A model generated the notes under the pieces. That model was given only the letters and a program-made list of their open reading frames with translations, was not told the DNA's origin and made no database searches. Made by a program: the position numbers and the translations under genes. From assembly GCA_001295935.1 (NCBI GenBank), contig LJHX01000010.1, positions 1 to 33,789 of the forward strand: DNA of 33,789 nt, given 5' to 3'. Positions 15,469 to 22,052 of the stretch are shown here, one piece after another; position 1 is the stretch's first letter, and each line of letters opens with the position of its first letter. The stretch is from an alpha proteobacterium AAP81b (lineage in GTDB: Bacteria; Pseudomonadota; Alphaproteobacteria; Sphingomonadales; Sphingomonadaceae).

Positions 15469-16662
15469 TTACGCGGAGAACACCCGCGCCACCCGGCTCA
15501 TCGAGCAGAAATACAGGTCATTGTCCCAGCCCGGGGAGGGGAAGACGACGCCCTGCGTCCAGCCGCCGACGTATGTACGGCTGCGCGTCGCGCCGGTCAG
15601 GATATCGAGGACGATGACGTGCTCGCCGCCGGCGCCATAATCGTTGGTGACGATGCCGCCGTCGCCGGTCAGCAGCATGTGGCTGGCGGCGCCGAGACGC
15701 TCGCGGCGCCAGCGGGGGCGCAAGCGGCGGGCCTGCCAGTCGAAGGCCTGGATGACGCGATTGGCGCTGTCATAGGCGATGATCAGCCCACGCGCCGGAT
15801 CGACCAGTGGCGGGTTGGTGATGCTGCCGCCGGGCAGGCCCGAGACTTCGACGGCTTCGTGGTCGGCGGCGTCGGTCAGCGAAATTCGCAACAGCCGGTT
15901 TGGCGTTGGCGCAACGCCGCGGCCGATCATGCTGGTGCGGTAGCGGTGATGGCCATTGTCCATGAACCAGGCGTCGGCGCCGTCGAGGACGACGTCCCAG
16001 CCGTAGGTGTTTGCGGTTCCGGCGAGATAATCCCAGGCCCAGTCCTCGTCGCGAACCAGCATCGCGCCGGTCCAGCGCCAGCGCAGGATGCTGCGTGTGC
16101 CGACGAGGTAGACCGTGTCGCCGATCGCGCTCAGTCGGGCGATGCTCGGCTCGGGACTTTGCGCCTGTGCAACGATACGCATTGCATTTGTGTCGATGAC
16201 GGAGAGCAGCGCCGGCTCGCGGTCCGACAGGTTCTTGGTGACGATCAGCCCGTCGCCGAGACTGACGAAACTGTTCCATGGCGCCGCGACCGGCAGTTCG
16301 AGCGCCGCCTTGACCCGGCAGTCGCGATCGAGGCGATGCACCCAGCGGCCATAGACACTTACCAGATCGCCACCTTCGACCACGGCCAGCCCGCCGGGCC
16401 ACATCGGGCCGCCCTTGAGGCGCGGCGAGCGGGCGAGGGGTTTGAGTGTCACCGGGTCGATGCGTTCGACACGCGCGAAGGTCGGCATGCCGAAATTGCT
16501 ACGCAGGGCGTCATGGGTGAGGAGGAAGACCTCGCCGGGGTCGCCGAGCACGGTCATCGTCGACATGAACGTCGCGCGGCTTGTGGCGGTGAGCGTTGCG
16601 GAAAGGCGAAGCTCGGTCGCGGCGAGGCGCTGCGCGCCGCCGTCTTCGCTGGGCCAGATCAC
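15469..16662 (-). CDS. Beta-propeller-like protein of unknown function
   Basis: A protein of 397 residues (if the GTG at 16662 is used) made of repeated beta-strand units. Examples are GGDLVSVYGRWVHRLDRD, GDTVYLVGTRSILRWRW, GGIVTNDYGAGGEHVIVLDILTG and NDLYFCSMSRVARVFSA, the style of NHL/PQQ-like propellers. There is no signal peptide or catalytic motif that I recognise. The GTG at 16662 is preferred because GGGAGGGGAG, the arm of a palindromic repeat, ends five bases before it; the alternative GTG at 16725 would overlap the sulfatase and translate the repeat. It is the last gene of the minus-strand sulfatase operon. Binding of a sugar, sulfated ligand or partner protein is possible but not shown. 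Confidence 0.7.
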   Translation of the reverse strand: MIWPSEDGGAQRLAATELRLSATLTATSRATFMSTMTVLGDPGEVFLLTHDALRSNFGMPTFARVERIDPVTLKPLARSPRLKGGPMWPGGLAVVEGGDLVSVYGRWVHRLDRDCRVKAALELPVAAPWNSFVSLGDGLIVTKNLSDREPALLSVIDTNAMRIVAQAQSPEPSIARLSAIGDTVYLVGTRSILRWRWTGAMLVRDEDWAWDYLAGTANTYGWDVVLDGADAWFMDNGHHRYRTSMIGRGVAPTPNRLLRISLTDAADHEAVEVSGLPGGSITNPPLVDPARGLIIAYDSANRVIQAFDWQARRLRPRWRRERLGAASHMLLTGDGGIVTNDYGAGGEHVIVLDILTGATRSRTYVGGWTQGVVFPSPGWDNDLYFCSMSRVARVFSA

Positions 16663-16666
16663 AACG

Positions 16667-16694
16667 GCTCCCCTCCCGCAAGCGGGAGGGGAGC
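16667..16694. repeat. Perfect palindrome GCTCCCCTCCCGC-AA-GCGGGAGGGGAGC between sulfatase and propeller genes
   Basis: Arms of 13 bases at 16667-16679 and 16682-16694 are perfectly complementary, with two central bases. One end touches the sulfatase stop codon. The type is familiar as a scattered palindrome in sphingomonad genomes, though copy number cannot be judged here. It could form a strong hairpin in the operon message and partly end transcription; there is no T run, so it is not a standard terminator. On the minus strand its arm supplies a ribosome-binding sequence for the propeller gene. Confidence 0.85.
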
Positions 16695-18496
16695 TAGCGC
16701 CGCCGTCGCCACGCAACGATCCCACCGACCACCAGCCCCAACACCCCGATCAGCCATGGCGCCATTGCCACCAGCGACCGCTTCAGCCGCGGCACCAGCA
16801 GGTCGCGCATGGCGTTGTCGGCGACCTGTTTCGGCGCCTCATAGCCCGGCGGCATGTCGAGCACCTGCTCGGCGCGCGCATAGGCGGCGTAATCGGCGGC
16901 CATCGCCCGCGCGCGATCGGGCATCGCGGCGCTGAGATCGCGCGTCTCGGCGGGGTCGCGCCTGATGTCGTAAAGCCGCCAGACGCTGTCGCCATAGGGC
17001 TTGAGGTTCCGCACCAGCTTGTAGTCGCCCTTGAACAGCACGGCGTTGCCGGCGAGCTCATAGCCGAGGGGTTCGTCGGCAGGGTGGACGCTGGTCGCGG
17101 CGCCGGTCAGCAGCGGCACCAGGCTGTGGCCCTGGATCGGCTCGACGGCGCGGCCCTGCCAGGTCTCGCCGGGGGCCGCGACGCCGGCGGCGGCGAGCAG
17201 CGTCGGCGTCACGTCCATCACCTGGGCGAAGGCCGGCTGCACCGCGCCGGCGCGCCACGCCCGGTTGCCCGGCCAGGCGATAATCAGCGGCACGCGCAAG
17301 CCCCCCTCGCTGGCGGTGAATTTGTAGCCGCGCAGCGGCGACGCGGCGGCGCTGGCGAAGCTGGTGCCGATGGCGGTCAGGCTGCCCGGCCGGCCCTGTT
17401 GGTCGGGGCGCTGGTTGTAATAGGCGCGCGCGAAAATGCCGTTGATCCCGGCCATCGGGTCGATGCCCTCGGGGCCATTGTCCGACAGGAAGACGAAGAT
17501 GGTGTTGTCGTACTGGCCGCTGGCCTTGAGGTGGGCGACGAGGCGGCCGACCTCGCGGTCCATCGCCGTCGCCATGCCGGCATAGGCCTCGAAGGCGCGC
17601 GACCGCTGCTTCTGTTCGGCGGGGCTCAGTGTCGCCCAGTCGGTGGTCGAGTCCATGGTGACGAGGCCGACATCGGCGGGCATCACCCCGGCGGCGATCG
17701 TCCGCGCCCGCCGCGCTGCGCGCAGTGCCGTCCAGCCGGTGTCGTATCGACCTCTATAAGCGGCGATATCGGCATCGGGCGCCTGCACAGGGATATGGTT
17801 GGCGAGGAAGTTAATCGACGCGAAGAACGGCCGGCGCGGGTCGCCAGTGTCGATATACTGGACCGCCTTGTCGATAATGAACCGCGACGAATAGAAGTCC
17901 TTGGGCAGCTTCGCCGGCCGGTCGTCTTCGCTCCAATCGGCATGGTCGTAGAGCAGCAGATTGGGCTTGTCCTCGAAATTGTCGGCGCCCGATTGCGACA
18001 GCGCAAAGGCATGATCGTAACCGCGGGCGCGCGGCAGCTTGTCGCGCGTCTTGCCGAGGTGCCATTTGCCGCTGAAGGCAGTGCGATAGCCCGCCGCCTG
18101 GAGCATCTGGGCGATCGTCACGACGCGGTCGTTGATGACGGCGTCATAGCCGGGCTTGCCCTGATGCGCTGGCGGGATCGTCTCGGGCATGTTGCCGAGC
18201 CCGGCGCGATGGTGGCTGACGCCGGTCTGCAACATCGCGCGCGTCGGCGCGCAGCTGGCGGCGACGTGGAAGTTCGAAAAGCGCGTGCCGGCGCGGGCGA
18301 GGGCGTCGATGTTGGGGGTGGCGATCTCGCTGCCATAGGCGCCGACATCGCTGAAGCCCCAATCGTCGGCGAGGAGAACGACGATGTTGGGGCGCGCGGC
18401 CAGCGCGGGGGTGGCGGTGGTGAGGAGCAACCCCGCCAAGAGAAGTCGCCATCCCTCCCCCTCAAGGGGGAAGGGATCAGCGCAGTTGGATTTCAC
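16694..18496 (-). CDS. AtsA-like arylsulfatase (type I, formylglycine), exported with C-terminal membrane anchor
   Basis: Hydrolyses sulfate esters outside the cytoplasm. The 600 residues include a hydrophobic signal segment ([18 protein letters not shown], residues 16-33), metal ligands in LLADDWG and the formylglycine site Cys82 in [15 protein letters not shown] and [10 protein letters not shown] complete the core. The stretch [20 protein letters not shown] closely resembles Pseudomonas AtsA (CSPTRSML..G..HH). Residues about 576-595 form a membrane helix ending in RRRR, so the enzyme is probably tethered to the inner membrane facing the periplasm. The start is a GTG overlapping the previous stop (GTGA) with GGAG upstream. 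A palindromic repeat (18451-18477) is translated between the start and the signal segment. No sulfatase-maturing enzyme gene is in the window. Confidence 0.9.
   Translation of the reverse strand: MKSNCADPFPLEGEGWRLLLAGLLLTTATPALAARPNIVVLLADDWGFSDVGAYGSEIATPNIDALARAGTRFSNFHVAASCAPTRAMLQTGVSHHRAGLGNMPETIPPAHQGKPGYDAVINDRVVTIAQMLQAAGYRTAFSGKWHLGKTRDKLPRARGYDHAFALSQSGADNFEDKPNLLLYDHADWSEDDRPAKLPKDFYSSRFIIDKAVQYIDTGDPRRPFFASINFLANHIPVQAPDADIAAYRGRYDTGWTALRAARRARTIAAGVMPADVGLVTMDSTTDWATLSPAEQKQRSRAFEAYAGMATAMDREVGRLVAHLKASGQYDNTIFVFLSDNGPEGIDPMAGINGIFARAYYNQRPDQQGRPGSLTAIGTSFASAAASPLRGYKFTASEGGLRVPLIIAWPGNRAWRAGAVQPAFAQVMDVTPTLLAAAGVAAPGETWQGRAVEPIQGHSLVPLLTGAATSVHPADEPLGYELAGNAVLFKGDYKLVRNLKPYGDSVWRLYDIRRDPAETRDLSAAMPDRARAMAADYAAYARAEQVLDMPPGYEAPKQVADNAMRDLLVPRLKRSLVAMAPWLIGVLGLVVGGIVAWRRRR
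18451..18477. repeat. Imperfect palindrome inside the 5' end of the AtsA-like gene
   Basis: ATCCCTCCCCCT and AGGGGGAAGGGAT pair over 12 positions with one bulged base and a two-base loop. On the minus strand it is translated as roughly PFPLEGEG near residues 8-15 of the sulfatase. It is the same style of C-run/G-run palindrome as 16667-16694, although the sequences differ. Confidence 0.75.
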
Positions 18497-19497
18497 CCCC
18501 GCTCCAGCGGTTCGAGGCAGCCGGTCTGCCCAAGCAGCGGCGTCAGCTCATCCCGCGCCCCGCCAGGCAGCCCGGCCCACAACCGCCGCAGCTCACCAAG
18601 GCACTTCGCCTGATATTTGAACACCCCCTGCTCATAGGGGTGCCCCAGCGCGGTGATCGCGAACGTCTCCGCTCCCGCCGCCAGCGCCGCGGCATTGGCT
18701 TCGAGGAACGGAAAATACAGCGCCCCGCACAGTTTCAGCAGTTCGACCACCACCGCGGCCGGCGGCGTGCCCGGCGCGTCCCACTCGCCCTCCACCCCCG
18801 ACATGTCATCGACATGCAGCAGCCAGCGAAACGCGTAAGGGTAATCGGCGCGCATCATCGCCTCCGGCGTCGGATCGACCCCCAGCTGCGAGATCTGGCC
18901 ATAGATGCCGAATTCGGCGAGGCTCGGCCGCGTCCCGAACAGGCAGAAGCGGTTGACGACATGCGCTTCCAATGCCGCCAGCGTGGCGCGCGTCGACGCC
19001 TCGATCAGCGGGAAGTTCGCCTCGGTGCAGCCGACCAGCGCCATGCGCCCGACCTGGCGGGCGCGGAACGCCTCGGCGGCCCCCTGCGAGGTCGCCAGCC
19101 CGCCACCGCCCAGCGAATCGAACGCCAGCCATCGGCTCATCTGGATCTGGTCGATTTCGCGCAGCCAGCGATAGCCGAACATTGCCTTGGTCAGCCATTC
19201 GTCGGCGAAATCCTCGATCAGCGCGGCCAGGAACGCCTGCGCCGGATCGGGCGGCACGATCGAGCGCTCGCCCGGATGGCGGGCTTCGAGATCGTGGATC
19301 AGCGGCGTCGAATCATTGTGGAAGCTGCCATCGGGATATTCGACGATCGGGATCACCGGCGCCTTCACCTTGCCGGCGGTCTTCGCCATCGCCGCCATGC
19401 CGATGTGCCATTCGTGCGGCAGGCGGCGATAGCGCAGCGCCGCGCGGATCTTCATCGAATAGGGCGAGCCGAGCGCGCCGTAGATTTTGTAGGTCAT
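18493..19497 (-). CDS. Extended glutathione S-transferase-like protein (second copy type)
   Basis: A 334-residue protein. Residues 1-80 are a GST thioredoxin fold: [21 protein letters not shown], then [27 protein letters not shown] (cis-Pro and DSTxLI signature). The helical domain follows ([23 protein letters not shown]), and there is a C-terminal extension of about 120 residues. Organisation resembles the protein at 14316 (N-terminal GS-x-Y-x-x-K, LGG/FGTRPxLxxxGxxGxxxxLG, then FRW), but overall identity looks low. The ATG at 19497 shares a base with the preceding stop (TGATG), and its stop overlaps the sulfatase GTG, so it is the third gene of a coupled operon. Substrate unknown. Confidence 0.85.
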   Translation of the reverse strand: MTYKIYGALGSPYSMKIRAALRYRRLPHEWHIGMAAMAKTAGKVKAPVIPIVEYPDGSFHNDSTPLIHDLEARHPGERSIVPPDPAQAFLAALIEDFADEWLTKAMFGYRWLREIDQIQMSRWLAFDSLGGGGLATSQGAAEAFRARQVGRMALVGCTEANFPLIEASTRATLAALEAHVVNRFCLFGTRPSLAEFGIYGQISQLGVDPTPEAMMRADYPYAFRWLLHVDDMSGVEGEWDAPGTPPAAVVVELLKLCGALYFPFLEANAAALAAGAETFAITALGHPYEQGVFKYQAKCLGELRRLWAGLPGGARDELTPLLGQTGCLEPLERG

Positions 19498-20429
19498 CAG
19501 AAGCCACCCCCCGCCAGCGCACCCATCCGCCCGCAGATGGCGTGAAACTCCGCCACCGTTTCCTCGATGATCGCGCGCACCGGCTTGACCTCGCCGATCA
19601 GTCCGGCGGTCTGGCCGGCGAGACCGACCGCGGCCTCCATGTCGCCGCCGAAATAGAGGTCGAGGATGCGCGCGAAGGTATCGGGCGGCATCAGCCCCGC
19701 CTCGGCGATCGCCTTGGTGCGCTCGGTCCGCAGCGCGCGGATGCACGGGCTGGCCTTGCGGTTGAGGAAGAGCGTCCCCGTCTCGGTCGCATCGACGATC
19801 GCCTGCTTGTAATTGGCGTGCACCGGGCTTTCGGCGGCCGAGACGAAGCGCGTCCCCATCTGCACCCCTTCGGCGCCCGCGGCGAACGCCGCCGCCATGC
19901 CCTTGCCGTCGGCGATGCCGCCCGCGGCGATCATCGGCACATCGGTCACCCGGCGGATCGCCTGGAGCAGGACGAGCGTCGAGACTTCCTCGGGGTTCTT
20001 GAAGCCGCCGCCCTCGGCGCCCTCGACAACGAGGCCGTCGACCCCGGCGGCGACGCATTTCAGCGCCGTCTCGACCGTCGGCACGGCGTGGTAGACGATG
20101 ATGCCGGCGGCCTTCAGCGGCGCGATGAACTTTGCCGGGCTGCCCGCCGAGGTGGTGACGAACTTGACCGGGCTGTCGCAGATGAAGCGCAGCATCGCGT
20201 CGTCCTTCAAGAAGCGGATCGGCAGATTGACCCCGAAGGGCGCCGCGGTCAGCGCGCGCATCTTGAGGATCTCGGCCTTGCACGCCTCGGTCTCGCCCGA
20301 CGACGTCTCGATGATGCCGAGGCCGCCGGCTTCGCAGACGGCGCTGGCGAGCTGCGAGCGCGCGATCCAGCCCATCGGCGCCTGGACGATCGGATAACGC
20401 GCGCCAGTGTGGGCAAGAACACGGTTCAT
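19497..20429 (-). CDS. NMO/FabK-like FMN oxidoreductase lacking the usual catalytic histidine
   Basis: A TIM-barrel flavoprotein of 310 residues annotated in most databases as nitronate monooxygenase or 2-nitropropane dioxygenase-like. Family marks are [13 protein letters not shown] at the start, [19 protein letters not shown], the phosphate-binding [29 protein letters not shown] and the late [11 protein letters not shown]. In genuine NMO and FabK the segment EGxEAGGH carries the catalytic histidine; here it reads [10 protein letters not shown], with Phe. Oxidation of nitronates is therefore doubtful, and a reductase or different oxidase role is likely. Its ATG overlaps the MBL gene's stop by four bases (ATGA), and its stop is shared with the GST-like gene, placing it firmly inside the operon. 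Confidence 0.85.
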   Translation of the reverse strand: MNRVLAHTGARYPIVQAPMGWIARSQLASAVCEAGGLGIIETSSGETEACKAEILKMRALTAAPFGVNLPIRFLKDDAMLRFICDSPVKFVTTSAGSPAKFIAPLKAAGIIVYHAVPTVETALKCVAAGVDGLVVEGAEGGGFKNPEEVSTLVLLQAIRRVTDVPMIAAGGIADGKGMAAAFAAGAEGVQMGTRFVSAAESPVHANYKQAIVDATETGTLFLNRKASPCIRALRTERTKAIAEAGLMPPDTFARILDLYFGGDMEAAVGLAGQTAGLIGEVKPVRAIIEETVAEFHAICGRMGALAGGGF

Positions 20430-21505
20430 GGATTGAAACTTTCCCGAATGATGGCGGTGCCGCCGGCCGGCAGCGAAAACACCATGCCATCTTCGGCGAT
20501 GGTGATCGGCCCCTCAAAATGCTTGGGCGCGTCGCCGAGGAAGGCCGGATAGGCGAAGGCGAGCGGTACCGGCGGGACGATATGGCTGAGCACCAGCTGG
20601 CGGACGCCGGCCCCTTTCGCCGCGTCGGCGGCTTCTTCCGGCGTCGCGTGATAGCCGCGGATGTCGCGGGTGATCTGGGCGACATTGGCCTGGCCGCGCG
20701 CTGCGAGCGCATCGGTGATGATCGCGCCCAATTTCGGCTGCAGCGCCTCATGGATCAGCAGGTCGGCGCCCTTGGCCGCGGCGACGAGACTCGGCGAGGC
20801 GGCGGTATCGCCGCTCAGCACGAGGCTGCGGCCCTTGTAGTCGAAGCGATAGCCGACCGCCGGGGTGACGGGACTGTGATTGACCGGGAAGGCGGTGATG
20901 CGGACGCCGTCGGCGTCGAAGACCACCACCGGCTTGTCGGCAACGGCGAAGGGCATCGCCACCCCGCCGGCGCCGCCGGGCGGCACGATGCGCGGACCGT
21001 GATGGGCGACGCGATAGCCGTTGTCGAGGCCATAGGCGGTGTTGAAGCCGGCGACGACCTGCTCGACTCCCGGGGGTCCGTGGATCGGCAGCGGGCGCGT
21101 GTGGGTGCCGGCGGTCCAGCGCAGCAGCATCAGCGTGCCGAGACCGTCGAAATGGTCCGAATGGAAGTGGGTGAGGAAAACGCCGTCGATCCGCCCCATG
21201 GGTACGCCCAATTGCCCGAGCTTGCGCGGCCCGCCGTCGCCGGCGTCGACGACGAACATGTGCTTACCGGCGATGACGAGGTTGCAGGCTTCGGCGCGGC
21301 TCGGGTCGGGCAGCGGCGAGCCGGTGCCGCAGAAGACGATGTGGAGGCCATCGGGCAGCGTCGCAGTGTTGTCGCGCCCGACGCGCGAAGCGACGACGCG
21401 GCCGAGTGCCCAAGTGCCGAGCTCGCGCTGGAAGACGATCGCGCCGGCGACGAGAATGCCGACGATTGCCGCCAGCGCCAGCGCGATCCGCAGCGAGCGT
21501 CGCAT
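20426..21505 (-). CDS. Membrane-anchored MBL-fold metallohydrolase (RNase Z/AtsA-MBL-like)
   Basis: A 359-residue two-metal hydrolase. Residues 5-26 form an N-terminal membrane anchor or uncleaved signal ([19 protein letters not shown]), so the enzyme should face the periplasm. The metal site is His113-Phe-His115-Ser-Asp117-His118 in [12 protein letters not shown]. Later ligands lie in [17 protein letters not shown] and VLSHIVPP. The start of the domain, [22 protein letters not shown], is of the RNase Z-like subgroup that also contains the MBL-type arylsulfatase of Pseudoalteromonas carrageenovora. With a membrane anchor, tRNA processing is unlikely; ester or sulfate-ester hydrolysis is a fair guess. 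GGGGAGA precedes the ATG. It is the first gene of the five-gene minus operon, under the divergent promoter region. Confidence 0.87.
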   Translation of the reverse strand: MRRSLRIALALAAIVGILVAGAIVFQRELGTWALGRVVASRVGRDNTATLPDGLHIVFCGTGSPLPDPSRAEACNLVIAGKHMFVVDAGDGGPRKLGQLGVPMGRIDGVFLTHFHSDHFDGLGTLMLLRWTAGTHTRPLPIHGPPGVEQVVAGFNTAYGLDNGYRVAHHGPRIVPPGGAGGVAMPFAVADKPVVVFDADGVRITAFPVNHSPVTPAVGYRFDYKGRSLVLSGDTAASPSLVAAAKGADLLIHEALQPKLGAIITDALAARGQANVAQITRDIRGYHATPEEAADAAKGAGVRQLVLSHIVPPVPLAFAYPAFLGDAPKHFEGPITIAEDGMVFSLPAGGTAIIRESFNP

Positions 21506-21544
21506 GTCCGTCTCCCCGATCGGCCGCTTTCGACCCTTTCAGAC

Positions 21545-21573
21545 ATCATGCCCCGTCGTTTTGGCACTTGCAA
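21545..21573 (-). promoter_or_regulatory. Candidate promoter of the minus-strand sulfatase operon
   Basis: On the minus strand, TTGCAA (21573-21568) and CATGAT (21550-21545) are 17 bases apart, giving four of six matches in each box. The predicted start would lie about 30 bases before the MBL start codon. The operator-like repeat at 21560-21580 covers the -35 box. Confidence 0.5.
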
Positions 21574-21580
21574 TGCCAAA
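21560..21580. promoter_or_regulatory. Candidate shared operator: TTTGGCA-CTTGCAA-TGCCAAA
   Basis: Two perfect seven-base arms (21560-21566, 21574-21580) flank a seven-base spacer, in the middle of the 155-base gap between divergent operons. The core TTGGCAC-N6-TGCCA matches the repeat upstream of the dehalogenase (12279-12295, minus-strand reading). The low-GC make-up stands out from the surroundings. The TetR gene in the plus-strand operon (23759) is the obvious candidate binder. Confidence 0.7.
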
Positions 21581-21582
21581 TC

Positions 21583-21611
21583 TTGCAACGGCGGGATTTC
21601 GGGTCTAGGCT
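21583..21611 (+). promoter_or_regulatory. Candidate promoter of the DUF4345-sulfatase-tetR operon
   Basis: TTGCAA at 21583-21588 and TAGGCT at 21606-21611 are 17 bases apart; the -10 is weak (three of six). It leads to a transcript starting about 40 bases before the ATG at 21661. The -35 begins three bases after the operator-like repeat. Confidence 0.4.
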
Positions 21612-21660
21612 GCGCGCCATAAGGCACCACGGCGCCGTGACCTTTGGGGGGGAAGCAACA

Positions 21661-22038
21661 ATGACAATGGCAATCCGGATCGCGATCGGGCTGATGGCGG
21701 CACTGTTCATCCTGATCGGGCTGAATTTCCTGGCCAATCCCGTCGACGCCGCCAAGGGCTTCTTCGTCGTCGCCGACGGCAGCCAGGGCCTCGCCACCAT
21801 CCGCGCCGATTTCCCGGGCTTCTTCATCGGCTCGGCGGTGTTCGCCCTGCTCGGCGCGGTGCGCGGCCAGGCGGCGCCGCTCTATGTGCCGATGCTGATG
21901 CTGGCGATCGCGCTGACCGGACGCTTCGTCAGCTTGGGCGCCGACGGCGTCGGGCCGATGGCGATCCCGCCGATGGTCGTCGAAGCGCTGGGCATCGCGC
22001 TGATGGTCGTCGGCACCCGCGTCCTCAAGCGCGGCTGA
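21661..22038 (+). CDS. DUF4345-like small integral membrane protein
   Basis: A 125-residue inner-membrane protein with four hydrophobic segments: AIRIAIGLMAALFILIGLNF, then FPGFFIGSAVFALLGAV, LYVPMLMLAIALTGRFVSL and PMVVEALGIALMVVGT. The arrangement with a first-helix NFL-PVDAAKGF and an R-F-(V)-S segment in helix 3 resembles DUF4345 proteins, whose role is unknown. A purine-rich GGGGGGGAAG lies upstream of the ATG at 21661; an internal ATG at 21667 is possible. It is first in a plus operon, 14 bases before the sulfatase. It could help export, anchor or sense something for the sulfatase, but nothing in the sequence proves that. Confidence 0.75.
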   Translation: MTMAIRIAIGLMAALFILIGLNFLANPVDAAKGFFVVADGSQGLATIRADFPGFFIGSAVFALLGAVRGQAAPLYVPMLMLAIALTGRFVSLGADGVGPMAIPPMVVEALGIALMVVGTRVLKRG

Positions 22039-22052
22039 GGGGAGACACGAAA

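Noticed and set aside
16415-18613. Plus-strand frame of 732 residues opposite the AtsA-like sulfatase
   Set aside because: No homology signal, and the sulfatase motifs on minus are unambiguous.
18493-20751. Reading the GST-like gene as a 752-residue fusion upstream through the NMO gene
   Set aside because: The upstream part is out of frame with the NMO and MBL genes; the ATG at 19497 sits exactly on the preceding stop, which defines a separate gene.
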